From Echinicola salinicaeni (GTDB lineage Bacteria; Bacteroidota; Bacteroidia; Cytophagales; Cyclobacteriaceae): a DNA stretch of 64,000 nucleotides. The translations under genes and the position numbers were made by a program. Below, piece after piece: positions 1-8,546 of this stretch. The stretch covers positions 1-64,000 of the forward strand of contig NZ_JACODZ010000004.1 of assembly GCF_014280965.1 (NCBI RefSeq), in the 5' to 3' direction. Position 1 is the first letter of the stretch, and each line of letters opens with the position of its first letter. The notes beneath the pieces are model-generated. The model did not search any database and was not told where the DNA came from. It saw nothing but the letters and a program-made list of their open reading frames with translations.

Positions 1-21
1 CGACCTAGCCAGAAGAATTTG

Positions 22-126
22 GGCGGTACGGCGCAGGGGATCCACCTCTTCCCATCCCGAACAGAGAAGTTAAGCCCTGTCGCGCCGATGGTACTGGGGT
101 TACACCCGGGAGAGTAGGTCGCCGCC
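22..126 (+). rRNA. rrf: 5S ribosomal RNA
   Basis: The 5' end GGCGGT pairs with the 3' end GCCGCC (helix I), and between them lie the typical 5S elements, including the CCCATCCCGAACAGAG loop B/C region and the GGGAGAGTAGGTCGCCGCC 3' end. Length is about 105-110 nt. A strong terminator follows at once, so this is the last gene of an rRNA operon; 16S and 23S genes should lie just before the window. Exact ends are good to a few bases. Confidence 0.95.
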
Positions 127-138
127 CTCACTTATCAT

Positions 139-171
139 GGGCCCTTTCACATCACGTGGAAGGGCCTTTTT
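139..171 (+). terminator. Terminator of the rRNA operon
   Basis: GGCCCTTTCAC and GTGGAAGGGCC form an 11-bp stem (one G-T pair) around the loop ATCAC, followed by five T residues. It sits 13 nt after the 5S gene. Confidence 0.88.
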
Positions 172-179
172 GCGTTTTA

Positions 180-613
180 TAGGGTTTAAGTTTTTACTGG
201 GGGGGAAACTAGTGTGCAAAGGTCTTCCATGGAAGCAGTGTAACGTAGGTTTCTAGGATCAAGCAATATTTCTGGGGATGAATAATTTCAAACTTATATG
301 ATTATACTGCTGGCATCATGGAAGGAGAAAAGTGTTAAAAAGTATTAAAAGTGGGCTAATCTCAGTTGCATTTTTTTTTAATGTGATTGTTTTCTTTGTG
401 AAAACTGTAAAGGGTTTGTAACGGGAATTTTGAATGTATTCATAATTGAATGACTATCCAGCTTTAGGAAGCTTCTTCCAATTCAGGGATCTTTTATAAT
501 AAAAATGTGATGGATTATGGTCGAACACCCTGATTTACAAAAATATATTATTGATTAATTTTTAATTTAGGGCATAAAGCCTATATTTAGTAATTGTTAA
601 TTAATGGAAGTCG
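180..613. other. Gene-free spacer between rRNA operon and sigma gene
   Basis: AT-rich stretch with stops in all frames and no tRNA or convincing ORF. The sequence TATATTTA at 582-589 is one base off the Bacteroidota -7 element TAnnTTTG and could serve the sigma gene that follows, but no good -33 element is seen. Confidence 0.4.
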
Positions 614-646
614 GTGTATAGGGCATTGATTTCGCTACCTAGAAGC

Positions 647-1243
647 ATGGAAGGAAGGCATAGTCATAATGATAATAAGATTTGGAGAAGAATTTCTGAT
701 GGGGATAGAGATGCCCTTGCAAATATCTATAATGCCTACTCAAAAGATTTGTACAAATATGGTTTTGGCTTTACCAAGGATGAGGATTTAATTCAAGACG
801 TCATCCATGACGTATTTGTACATATTTGGAATTTAAGAAAGACTATTACTATTCAAAAATCTATTAAATTTTACCTTTTTACTTCCTTTAGGAGAGAGAT
901 AATTAAAACCGTTAATGAGCAATACAAAAGGGAGTCGCTTGATGATTATCATGCTAAGTTTTTATGGGAAGAATCTTTTGAGGAATTACTCCATAAGCAC
1001 CAGATCATATCCGAATCAGGTGTTAAAATCAATGAAGCCTTGGAGAATCTTCCTTTGAGACAAAAAGAAGCGATTTATCTAAGAGTGCTCGAAGACTTAG
1101 ATTATGAAGATATTTCAGAACTTATGGGGGTTCAAGTTCCTTCAGTTTATAATTTGATATTTAAGGGAATTAGAACGTTAAGGAATACTTTGGATCTAAG
1201 AAAGGTAGCAATCAGTTTTTTAATCTTTTTGTTTGCTTTATAA
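647..1243 (+). CDS. ECF RNA polymerase sigma factor (FecI-like) of glycan locus 1
   Basis: About 198 aa. Region 2 lies near residues 15-80 (core ALANIYNAYSKDLYKYG and IQDVIHDVFVHIWN) and region 4 near residues 130-185 (LENLPLRQKEAIYLRV, then a helix-turn-helix with LMGVQVPSVYNL). By family it is released by a FecR anti-sigma to transcribe the linked SusC/SusD genes. FecR follows at 1706, but 462 bp away because two repeat units lie between. The ATG at 647 gives normal ECF length; an in-frame GTG at 614 would add 11 residues. The protein ends in a strongly hydrophobic tail (VAISFLIFLFAL), also seen in the second sigma of this window. Confidence 0.9.
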   Translation: MEGRHSHNDNKIWRRISDGDRDALANIYNAYSKDLYKYGFGFTKDEDLIQDVIHDVFVHIWNLRKTITIQKSIKFYLFTSFRREIIKTVNEQYKRESLDDYHAKFLWEESFEELLHKHQIISESGVKINEALENLPLRQKEAIYLRVLEDLDYEDISELMGVQVPSVYNLIFKGIRTLRNTLDLRKVAISFLIFLFAL

Positions 1244-1254
1244 TATCCTGATTT

Positions 1255-1432
1255 GGGATTTTATAATTATCCGTTATTACACCATAAATTTGTTTCTCAC
1301 GGATTTAACAGACTGCCACTGATCTATCTCGCGGTAGACAGGTTTAAATAATTATTTCTGTGAAATATTTGTCTTTTTTGTCATAAGGTTATGAAACATA
1401 ATACTTACTGTTGGAATAGTGGATATATAGAT
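1255..1432 (+). repeat. ~180-bp dispersed repeat, copy A
   Basis: Unit opening with GGGATTTTATAATTATCCG, then ACACCA, TTTCTCAC, CTGATCTA and closing with GTGGATATATAGAT. It runs head-to-tail into copy B, sharing the same order of short conserved blocks; the most diverged of the three copies. It sits between the sigma gene and fecR. Boundaries were set by eye from the repeated GGGATTTTAT start. Confidence 0.75.
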
Positions 1433-1613
1433 GGGATTTTATGATTATCCGTTTTAACACCAGTAAACTTATTTCTCACAGCCTGTCCCGGTTTATCGGG
1501 AGATTCCACAGATCTACACAGATTTAATTTAGTGTTTCTGAGAGATATGTGTTCTCTTTTTAGCAAATGTTCTGAATGGTAAAACTTACTGGTACAATTG
1601 CGGATATACATAT
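1433..1613 (+). repeat. ~180-bp dispersed repeat, copy B
   Basis: Same orientation as copy A. Shares GGGATTTTATGATTATCCG at the start, ACACCAGTAAACTTATTTCTC in pieces, the block TTCCACAGATCTAC, and the end GCGGATATACATAT. It is clearly related to copy C at 53560-53740, which has TTCCACAGATCTAC and AATTGCGGATATACATA. The start motif recurs once more at 1614, as if a third unit had begun or been cut. Confidence 0.82.
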
Positions 1614-1705
1614 GGGATTTTTTTTGTTTGAATTAATTTTTATAAAAAAAATATTTTTTTCAGAAGGGCGATGAGATTTGGCCCGTTTTGTCCTCTGTAG
1701 CATAG

Positions 1706-2767
1706 ATGGACAAAAAAATGAAATCTTACTCTAAAATAGAAGATCTATTATTCGATCAATCTTTTAAAAATTGGGTGTTTGAAAATGAGCCAGCAGATAA
1801 TCTTTATTGGCCCAAGTGGATAGCTGCTTGTGAAGGTAATTATAAGCTTTATAAGCAAGCTAAACTCATATTGATTGCCTTAAGCAATCAAGGTAAGGAT
1901 ATGGATGATAGTATTCAAAGAAAACTTTTTGACAGAATTGAAAATAGCATTCAACCACAATCCAAAAGAATGGTTGCTAATGAACAATGGAAAGATGGTA
2001 TTTGGAATTACTTTTGGTTTAGAACAGCGGCAATTTTATCCTTTGTGTTAATTGCGTCCATTGCCTTTCTAAATATTTATTCTAATAAGGATGAGTCGAT
2101 AAAAGAGGAAATAGTTACAATTATAAAGTCAAATCCTAAGGGCCAAAAATCCAAACTGTATTTGCCCGATGGAACGACAGTCTATTTAAATGCTGAAAGT
2201 GAAATCGCTTATAAAGATAATTTCGGCAAAGATCATAGGGATATTGATCTTAAAGGGGAAGCATTTTTTGAAGTGGCTCATGATACCATTTTGCCGTTCA
2301 GGATACAGTCTGGAGAAATGGTTACTGTCGCTCTGGGGACTTCCTTCAATATCAATGCGTACCAAGATAAACATCCAAGTGTGCAGTTGTCTACGGGCAA
2401 AGTAAGGGTTTACAGCCTAGATTCAGGTATTAAAGATGTGTTTCTTTTGCCAGGAGAGGAGGCTGTTTTAAAGTCTACTGGACTTAGTAAAGGTTCATTT
2501 AATGATTTATATGCGCTAGGCTGGAAAGATGGGATTTTGACATTTACTCAAATGAGGTTTTCTGAAGTGACCAAACTATTGGAGCGTTGGTATGCCGTGG
2601 AAATATTCTTGAAAAATCCTCCCAAGAAAGATCAAAAAGTATCTGGAGAATTTAAAGATGCTTCATTAAAAAATGTATTGGAAAGCCTTGGATACACTAT
2701 GGGCTTTGATTATTCAATAAACCGTAAAAAAATAACCCTTGAATTTAAAAATAGTGCCAATGAATAA
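1706..2767 (+). CDS. FecR family anti-sigma factor of glycan locus 1
   Basis: 353 aa. A cytoplasmic N-terminal part of about 108 residues is followed by one membrane segment near 109-129 (AAILSFVLIASIAFLNIY), then the periplasmic FecR domain near 145-245 (LYLPDGTTVYLNAESEIAY, GEAFFEVAHD) and a DUF4974-type C-terminal domain near 280-350 (ERWYAVEIF, GEFKDASLKNVLESL). This is the standard Bacteroidota anti-sigma layout. It should hold the sigma factor at 647-1243 and sense the STN domain of the SusC protein encoded at 2892. The ATG at 1706 is the first in frame. Confidence 0.92.
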   Translation: MDKKMKSYSKIEDLLFDQSFKNWVFENEPADNLYWPKWIAACEGNYKLYKQAKLILIALSNQGKDMDDSIQRKLFDRIENSIQPQSKRMVANEQWKDGIWNYFWFRTAAILSFVLIASIAFLNIYSNKDESIKEEIVTIIKSNPKGQKSKLYLPDGTTVYLNAESEIAYKDNFGKDHRDIDLKGEAFFEVAHDTILPFRIQSGEMVTVALGTSFNINAYQDKHPSVQLSTGKVRVYSLDSGIKDVFLLPGEEAVLKSTGLSKGSFNDLYALGWKDGILTFTQMRFSEVTKLLERWYAVEIFLKNPPKKDQKVSGEFKDASLKNVLESLGYTMGFDYSINRKKITLEFKNSANE

Positions 2768-2782
2768 ACCTTAACAAAAAAA

Positions 2783-2804
2783 AGCCAATGAAGAATCATT
2801 GGCT
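2783..2804 (+). promoter_or_regulatory. Hairpin in the fecR-susC leader
   Basis: AGCCAATGA and TCATTGGCT form a perfect 9-bp stem with a four-base loop, 16 nt after the fecR stop and 88 nt before susC. It has no U-tract downstream, so it is not a clean forward terminator; it could be an mRNA stabilising or processing element between weakly expressed fecR and highly expressed susC. Locus 2 has a hairpin in the same place (56787-56814). Confidence 0.5.
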
Positions 2805-2891
2805 AAGTCGACAAAAGCCAAGTTTCTCAGGCTATAGGCTAATTGTCGATGTTTTAATGCCTTATGTAAAACAGTAAAACAACTCAAAATT

Positions 2892-5800
2892 ATGAAAAAA
2901 ACATTACATGCAATATGTATGATAGGAAAATACTATCTGTATGGGTTTGTGTTTCAGCTGCTTTTCCTGAACCTGATCTATGCAGCGCCTACCAAGGCAC
3001 AAGAATCATTAGACATTACTAAGGTATCTCTTAGTCTTGATCTAAAAGAGGTTTCCTTAGCTGAGGCCTTTAAGGAAATTAATGCCAAAACTGACTTTAA
3101 ATTTATCTATAAGGATGAATTGGTCAGAAATTTACCGCCTGTGAATATTAAGCAGGAGAACCAAACGCTAGAAAGTGTATTGGTGGATTTGGCCACCAGT
3201 CATCAGCTTTCTTTTAAGCAAGTGGATAATACCATAAGTGTAAAGGAACATAAAAGAAGGAGTACTGTTTCTCCTATTACTATTCAAGTAAATGTAACAG
3301 GAACTGTAACGGATAAAAATGGTGAGCCTATTCCTGGAGTAACTGTAGTGGAGCAAGGAACAGTAAATGGAACAGCAACAGACCTGGATGGGAAGTATTC
3401 TATAAGTGTGGAAGAAGGATCAAACTTGATCTATTCTTTTGTTGGTTTTCTTTCAAAAACTGTTCAGGTAAGTAATCAGTCCGTTATCAATGTGGTTTTG
3501 GAAGAAGATGTGAGTGACTTAGAGGAAGTGGTTGTAGTAGGATATGGTACTCAGAAAAAAGGAAACCTTACAGGAGCTGTAGGAATGACAGATGGAGATG
3601 TCCTTCAAAACAGGCCAATCACCAATATTACTGATGGGCTTCAAGGTGTTGTCCCAGGATTAAATATTACTCCGGGTAGCGGAGCACCTGGTAGTGGAGC
3701 TTCAATTAACATTCGGGGTGCAACCAGTATCAATGGTGGTTCACCGCTTGTATTAGTGGATGGTGCTCAAATGGACATCAATAATATCAACCCTCAGGAT
3801 ATAGAAAGTGTGACTGTACTTAAAGATGCAGCATCAGCGGCTATCTATGGTGCACGTGCAGCCTTTGGGGTAATTTTGGTGACTACAAAAAAAGGTAGTA
3901 GAAATGCCAAACCTCAGTTTAACTATTCCGGAAATTTCTTTGCAGCGCAACCGACGATCTTACCTAAGAAGGCTGATAGCTATAAGTATGCTATGTATGT
4001 GAACAGTATGAGGAATTCTACAGGAGCAAGTACGGTTTTTAATGAGGAACATTTAGGGTTGATTCAAGATAGAGTGAATGGAACCATTTCGAATGACTAT
4101 ACTTTGAAGCCTTCAGGTTCGGCCTACTATGAGCATGCCAATACCGATTGGGCAGATTTGGTATTTGCAAAAGGCGCACCTGGTCAAAACCACAACTTGA
4201 GTGTTGCTGGTGGAACGGAGAATACCGCATATAGAGCTTCATTTGCTTATACCCGTCAAGATGGGATAGTGAAAATTGGTAATGATCGTTATGAGCGCTT
4301 CAACTTTAATACCAATATGAGTACGGATTTGAGTAACTGGTTGACCACCAAGTTTCAGGTAAACTTTTCTAAATCTGAGCAAGATGTTCATAATCTGCCT
4401 CCAGGTCACGGACCATCTATTTTTCATACGGTGTGGAGAGCAAGACCGACTTTGACCCCTTATTTTGATTTGGATGGCGTGCCATATGCCACGTTTATTC
4501 GATTGAATCCAGTAGCAACATTGGAACAAGGTGGCCGTGATAACCGAGTAGGTTATAACCTGAATACTAAGGCAGGAGTAGAAATGAAGTTTGGTGATTT
4601 CCAAGTATTCTCAAACTTTACCTACAATCCTAAATTCAGACAAAGAGTTTTGAATAATGTCGATTTTGAATCTACTACTCCTTGGGCTAATATGGATGTG
4701 AGAAAGGATGGAGGGCCTTCTTACATACAGAAAATAAATGAAGTGGACAATTACTATGCTTTTGATATTTATGGAAAGTATGGTAAGGATTGGGAAAGTG
4801 GACATAGCTTAGAGGCAACAGTTGGATTCAATCAAGAAATGGCCACTTTTAGCGATGATAATATGTTCAATACCGACATGATTAGTTATGATGTGATTTC
4901 CATTTCAAATACATTAGGAGATCCTACTGTAACTGATAATTATACAGACTGGGCCTTAAGAAGTGGATTTGCCCGAGTGAACTATAGCTTTTTGGGTAAA
5001 TATCTTTTAGAAGTGAACGGTCGATATGATGGATCATCAAGGTTTGCTAAGAATGACAGATATGGTTTCTTCCCATCTGTATCTGCAGGGTGGAGGGTTT
5101 CTGACGAAGAATTTATGAAGGACCTTAGCTGGTTGAATCTATTTAAGTTAAGGGCTTCTTATGGGGCTTTGGGTAACCAAAATTCCAGTGCATTATATCC
5201 TTATGTAGGATATAGTACCGTCCCACAGACTAACTGGATAATGGATGGCACGAGGCCACTTGGTTTGAATCCTATGGACCCTATCGCCGCTTCCAGAACA
5301 TGGGAAACAGTGGCCACAACCAATTTTGGAGCTGATTTCGTGTTCCTTCAGGGAAGGTTGGATGCCAGTGTTGATGTGTTTACTAGGAAAACTATGGATA
5401 TGCTAGTCCAAGGAGATGCCCTGCCAGGTGTGTTTGGAGCAGCTGCCCCTCAAAAAAATGCAGCAGACCTTCAAGTCAAAGGTTGGGAGGCTTCTGTTGG
5501 ATGGAATGATAGGGTAGGAAGTGACTTTTCCTATAATCTGAACTTTGTGATTTCCGATTCCAAAGGTGAGATTACCAAGTTTGATAATCCAACCAAGTCA
5601 TTGTCAAGAAGCTATTATGAAGGTCAGACCATTGGTGAAATATGGGGATATGAGACAGTTGGGTTGTTCCAAAGCCAGGAAGAGATTGATAATGCTGCTA
5701 ATCACACACCTCTGGGAGCAGGTAATCTTGTTGGATTAGGTGATGTACATTATGCAGACCTTAATGAAGATGGAGAAATATCGGTAGGTGAAAATACGGT

Positions 5801-6395
5801 GGACAACTCCGGTGATAGAAAGATCATTGGTAATGCTTCACCAAGGTACCTCTATGGTATCCGAGGAGGAGCGAACTGGAAAGGTTTTGATTTTAGTGTC
5901 TTTTTCCAAGGAGTTGCCAAGAGAGATTACTGGGTGGACGGTCCTTTGATGTTTGGTGGTGATGGTGGATATGGTAATGTAGTTGTTACGGATGATTTAT
6001 ATGCTAATGTATGGAGTGATGGATCAGACGGATTGCCAGTCAACACAGGTGCTTATTATTTTAGGCCAAGTCAAGGAGGTGTTGTAAATAGAAATACCCA
6101 GATACAAACGAGATATCTGCAGGATGCGAGCTATTTGAGGTTGAAAAATTTAACCATTGGTTACTCTCTTCCTAGTACCTTATTAAGTAAGATTCAGGTA
6201 AGTAACATGAGGGTGTTTGTATCAGGGGAGAACCTGCTCACCTTTACAAGTCTGAATGAAAACTTTGATCCTGAAGCATTGTCTCCAAGTCAAGGTGCAC
6301 TTGGGAATACTTCCTTTAGTTCAGGTGGAGGACAATCCGGTAAGTTGTATCCATTGTCCAAAAGGATTTCTTTCGGTGTAACAGTAGGATTTTAA
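2892..6395 (+). CDS. susC-like: SusC/RagA family TonB-dependent outer-membrane receptor with STN domain
   Basis: 1167 aa. Signal peptide to about residue 37 (cut near APTKAQ), STN signalling domain near 50-110 (LKEVSLAEAFKEINAKTDF), a carboxypeptidase-like Ig domain near 135-215 (VTDKNGEPIPGVTVVEQGT), the SusC signature VVVVGYGTQKKGNLTGAVG, a plug domain (INIRGATSINGGSPLVLVDG) and a long beta-barrel ending in an aromatic residue (GVTVGF). Imports oligosaccharides across the outer membrane with TonB energy; the STN domain marks it as a transducer that signals to FecR. Followed after 24 nt by its SusD partner. The substrate cannot be read from sequence alone. Confidence 0.95.
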   Translation: MKKTLHAICMIGKYYLYGFVFQLLFLNLIYAAPTKAQESLDITKVSLSLDLKEVSLAEAFKEINAKTDFKFIYKDELVRNLPPVNIKQENQTLESVLVDLATSHQLSFKQVDNTISVKEHKRRSTVSPITIQVNVTGTVTDKNGEPIPGVTVVEQGTVNGTATDLDGKYSISVEEGSNLIYSFVGFLSKTVQVSNQSVINVVLEEDVSDLEEVVVVGYGTQKKGNLTGAVGMTDGDVLQNRPITNITDGLQGVVPGLNITPGSGAPGSGASINIRGATSINGGSPLVLVDGAQMDINNINPQDIESVTVLKDAASAAIYGARAAFGVILVTTKKGSRNAKPQFNYSGNFFAAQPTILPKKADSYKYAMYVNSMRNSTGASTVFNEEHLGLIQDRVNGTISNDYTLKPSGSAYYEHANTDWADLVFAKGAPGQNHNLSVAGGTENTAYRASFAYTRQDGIVKIGNDRYERFNFNTNMSTDLSNWLTTKFQVNFSKSEQDVHNLPPGHGPSIFHTVWRARPTLTPYFDLDGVPYATFIRLNPVATLEQGGRDNRVGYNLNTKAGVEMKFGDFQVFSNFTYNPKFRQRVLNNVDFESTTPWANMDVRKDGGPSYIQKINEVDNYYAFDIYGKYGKDWESGHSLEATVGFNQEMATFSDDNMFNTDMISYDVISISNTLGDPTVTDNYTDWALRSGFARVNYSFLGKYLLEVNGRYDGSSRFAKNDRYGFFPSVSAGWRVSDEEFMKDLSWLNLFKLRASYGALGNQNSSALYPYVGYSTVPQTNWIMDGTRPLGLNPMDPIAASRTWETVATTNFGADFVFLQGRLDASVDVFTRKTMDMLVQGDALPGVFGAAAPQKNAADLQVKGWEASVGWNDRVGSDFSYNLNFVISDSKGEITKFDNPTKSLSRSYYEGQTIGEIWGYETVGLFQSQEEIDNAANHTPLGAGNLVGLGDVHYADLNEDGEISVGENTVDNSGDRKIIGNASPRYLYGIRGGANWKGFDFSVFFQGVAKRDYWVDGPLMFGGDGGYGNVVVTDDLYANVWSDGSDGLPVNTGAYYFRPSQGGVVNRNTQIQTRYLQDASYLRLKNLTIGYSLPSTLLSKIQVSNMRVFVSGENLLTFTSLNENFDPEALSPSQGALGNTSFSSGGGQSGKLYPLSKRISFGVTVGF

Positions 6396-6419
6396 TTCGT
6401 CAACTAAAAAAGAATGATC

Positions 6420-8063
6420 ATGAAAAAAATAGGAATATATCTTCTGGCCAGTCTTTGGGTGTTGGCTGGATGTAATGATGAGTTTTTGGACACCTATCCA
6501 AAGACTCAAATAAACGATGAAAATTTCTGGAATAATCCAGCTGATTTAGCCACTTATAATAATCAGTTATACGGGGCCTATTTCAATAGTAAAGGCTTTG
6601 GTCGAGGTGGTTTTAATGCCTATATGTTGACCAATGACAATTACAGTGACAATTCCTTTATGATGACCCCAAATGAGGTGAGGTTAGGTATCAACTCTGC
6701 CAATCAACCAGGCTTGTCAGATTGGGACTGGGCTTTGGTCCGCGATGTGAATCAAATGTTGGTAAATGCTGAAAGAGCTGATATTGAGGAAGGACAGAAA
6801 AATCAATATATCGCGGAGGCCAGGTTGTTGAGGGCTTTAGACTATTACGATAAACTAAAGCTATATGGTAAGCTGCCTATTATAGACAGGGTGCTTACAG
6901 AGGATGATGAATTGCTCTATGCCTCTCAGTCCAGCAGGGATGAGGTGATGGCTTTTATTATGGCCGATCTAGATTTTGCTGTCCAATGGATGGCAACAAG
7001 TGCAGCTACAAATAGATTCGACAAGAATATAGCTCATGCTTATCGTGCTAGGATTGCACTGCATGAAGGAAGTTTTAGGAAATATCATGGTCTAGGAGGA
7101 GAGAATACCTATCTAGAGGCTGCAGTTGAATCAGCTCAAATACTGATGAACAGTGGTAATTATATGATTGATGTTAATGGAGATTATAATGCCCTATTTG
7201 CCAACATCAATTTAAACGGTAACAATGAAGTGGTATTCTTTAGAGATTATGATGAGGCTTTACAGATCTATCATAATGTTTCCAATATTATTACGCACGT
7301 AGATGGGGCTCAGTTTGGTGGAACCAAAGACTTGATCAATGATTATTTGTGTACAGATGGATTGTCAATCGAGGAAAGTCCATTGTACCAGGGGGATGCT
7401 ACCATTGCGGAGGAATTTGCCAATAGGGATAAGCGATTGACAGGTACTTTTGCTCAGCCAAATACTTATTTTGTGGGGGATAAACTATATCTTAATGCTA
7501 GTCCACAAGGAGTGGTTAACACGGCTTCCCCTTCAGGGTATCAAGTAGCTAAATTCTTTAATGAGAGCCAAGATGTACAAGCTTGGGATAGGGCTTTTAT
7601 TGATGCGCCTATTATTCGATATGCAGAAGTTTTGTTGATCTATGCTGAAGCGAAAGCGGAGTTAGGCAGCATTACCCAGAGTGATGTAGATATGACCATC
7701 AACCAGCTAAGAGCCAAGGCTGGCGTAGCTGATTTGGTATTGGACCAGGGAAGTATCATTGATGATGTGAGGAGAGAGAGAAGGGTGGAGTTGGCTTTTG
7801 AAGGATTCCGATATGACGATTTGATCCGATGGAAAGAAGGAACTAAACTGGCTGAACCTGTATTGGGACTGAGGTTTAATGCAACAGATATAGCCGATCA
7901 TGATGCATTTACCATAGGTACGGACATCGTATTAAATGCAGATGGCTATATTATGTCCGATCAGACTTATCAGTTTGATGAAAGTAAAAACTATTATTTC
8001 CCAGTTCCAGTGAATGAGCTTTCTCTGAATCCTAGTTTGGAACAAACCGAAGGATGGGAATAA
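6420..8063 (+). CDS. susD-like: SusD/RagB family glycan-binding lipoprotein
   Basis: About 547 aa. Lipoprotein signal with the lipobox VLAGC directly after a short hydrophobic stretch; the start at 6420 (MKKIGIY) gives a standard signal, while an ATG at 6414 would add two residues. SusD features are the N-terminal DTYPKTQINDENFW, a TPR-like helical region (YIAEARLLRALDYYDKLKLYG), RYAEVLLIYAEAKAELG and the C-terminal VELAFEGFRYDDLIRW. It should cap the SusC barrel encoded just upstream and deliver oligosaccharide. A terminator follows, so susCD 1 ends the transcript with no enzyme gene on this strand. Confidence 0.95.
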   Translation: MKKIGIYLLASLWVLAGCNDEFLDTYPKTQINDENFWNNPADLATYNNQLYGAYFNSKGFGRGGFNAYMLTNDNYSDNSFMMTPNEVRLGINSANQPGLSDWDWALVRDVNQMLVNAERADIEEGQKNQYIAEARLLRALDYYDKLKLYGKLPIIDRVLTEDDELLYASQSSRDEVMAFIMADLDFAVQWMATSAATNRFDKNIAHAYRARIALHEGSFRKYHGLGGENTYLEAAVESAQILMNSGNYMIDVNGDYNALFANINLNGNNEVVFFRDYDEALQIYHNVSNIITHVDGAQFGGTKDLINDYLCTDGLSIEESPLYQGDATIAEEFANRDKRLTGTFAQPNTYFVGDKLYLNASPQGVVNTASPSGYQVAKFFNESQDVQAWDRAFIDAPIIRYAEVLLIYAEAKAELGSITQSDVDMTINQLRAKAGVADLVLDQGSIIDDVRRERRVELAFEGFRYDDLIRWKEGTKLAEPVLGLRFNATDIADHDAFTIGTDIVLNADGYIMSDQTYQFDESKNYYFPVPVNELSLNPSLEQTEGWE

Positions 8064-8090
8064 TTAACTGATTTTCATATTTATTTTTTT

Positions 8091-8121
8091 ACAGGCAATC
8101 CGCAGGGTTGCCTGTTTTTTT
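8091..8121 (+). terminator. Terminator after susD of locus 1
   Basis: ACAGGCAA and TTGCCTGT form an 8-bp stem around a nine-base loop, followed by a run of seven T residues. It lies 28 nt after the susD stop. Confidence 0.9.
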
Positions 8122-8191
8122 ATTTTTGGGTCAGTCTTTTTATTGACCTTATTTGTTTTCCATTTTCTTATTGTCAATCAAAATAATCTTT

Positions 8192-8235
8192 GGATCTCTC
8201 ATGGATCACTTACGGATCACCTTCGGATCAAACTG
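8192..8235. repeat. Four 11-bp direct repeats with GGATC
   Basis: Four consecutive 11-base units each begin with GGATC: GGATCTCTCAT, GGATCACTTAC, GGATCACCTTC, GGATCAAACTG. The period is about one helical turn, placing GGATC on one face of the DNA. The array lies 70 bp after the susD terminator in the 480-bp gap before the convergent glycosidase gene. Function unknown. Confidence 0.75.
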
Positions 8236-8470
8236 GAGTTGAACCAAGTAAAATCCGGAGGTTATTTGGTGTTATAATATGATTAAGACTTAGGAATGAA
8301 GGAAGTGCCTTTCCTATATAGCTGTGAAGCTTTTTGAAAGTATCTATGGGCTTGTGTAGTAGAAAATAATCAGTAAAAGATTATATAGGGTGTTTATCAA
8401 TTAGGAATAGGTCTTTGGAGAATTATAAAAGTAGACTTGGGTGCTGGCCTTATCGTTTTGAAAAGAGTAA
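8236..8470. other. Gene-free stretch in the locus 1 convergent gap
   Basis: AT-rich sequence with stops in all frames between the GGATC array and the terminator of the glycosidase gene on the opposite strand. No ORF, promoter or structured RNA recognised. Confidence 0.4.
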
Positions 8471-8505
8471 AAAAAGAGGCTTGACAAAAGTATATTATCA
8501 AGCCT
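8471..8505 (-). terminator. Terminator of the beta-propeller glycosidase gene
   Basis: On the minus strand, AGGCTTGA and TCAAGCCT form an 8-bp stem followed by a T-rich tail (CTCTTTTTTTAC). It lies about 42 nt after the stop codon at 8547. Confidence 0.8.
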
Positions 8506-8546
8506 TACAAATTTCATGCATAAAGTTTGAAATAGTATAGTACCGT

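Noticed and set aside
1405-1611. Minus-strand reading frame across repeat copy B whose peptide resembles one across copy C (53439-53645), sharing VRNKxTGVKxDNH
   Set aside because: The similarity follows from DNA conservation of the repeat itself; the frames start and end in different non-repeat DNA, have no ribosome site, and copy A does not keep the frame.
4239-4604. 121-aa minus-strand frame within susC of locus 1 and many similar frames opposite long genes
   Set aside because: They are shadows of strongly coding genes on the other strand, with no motifs, signals or ribosome sites of their own.
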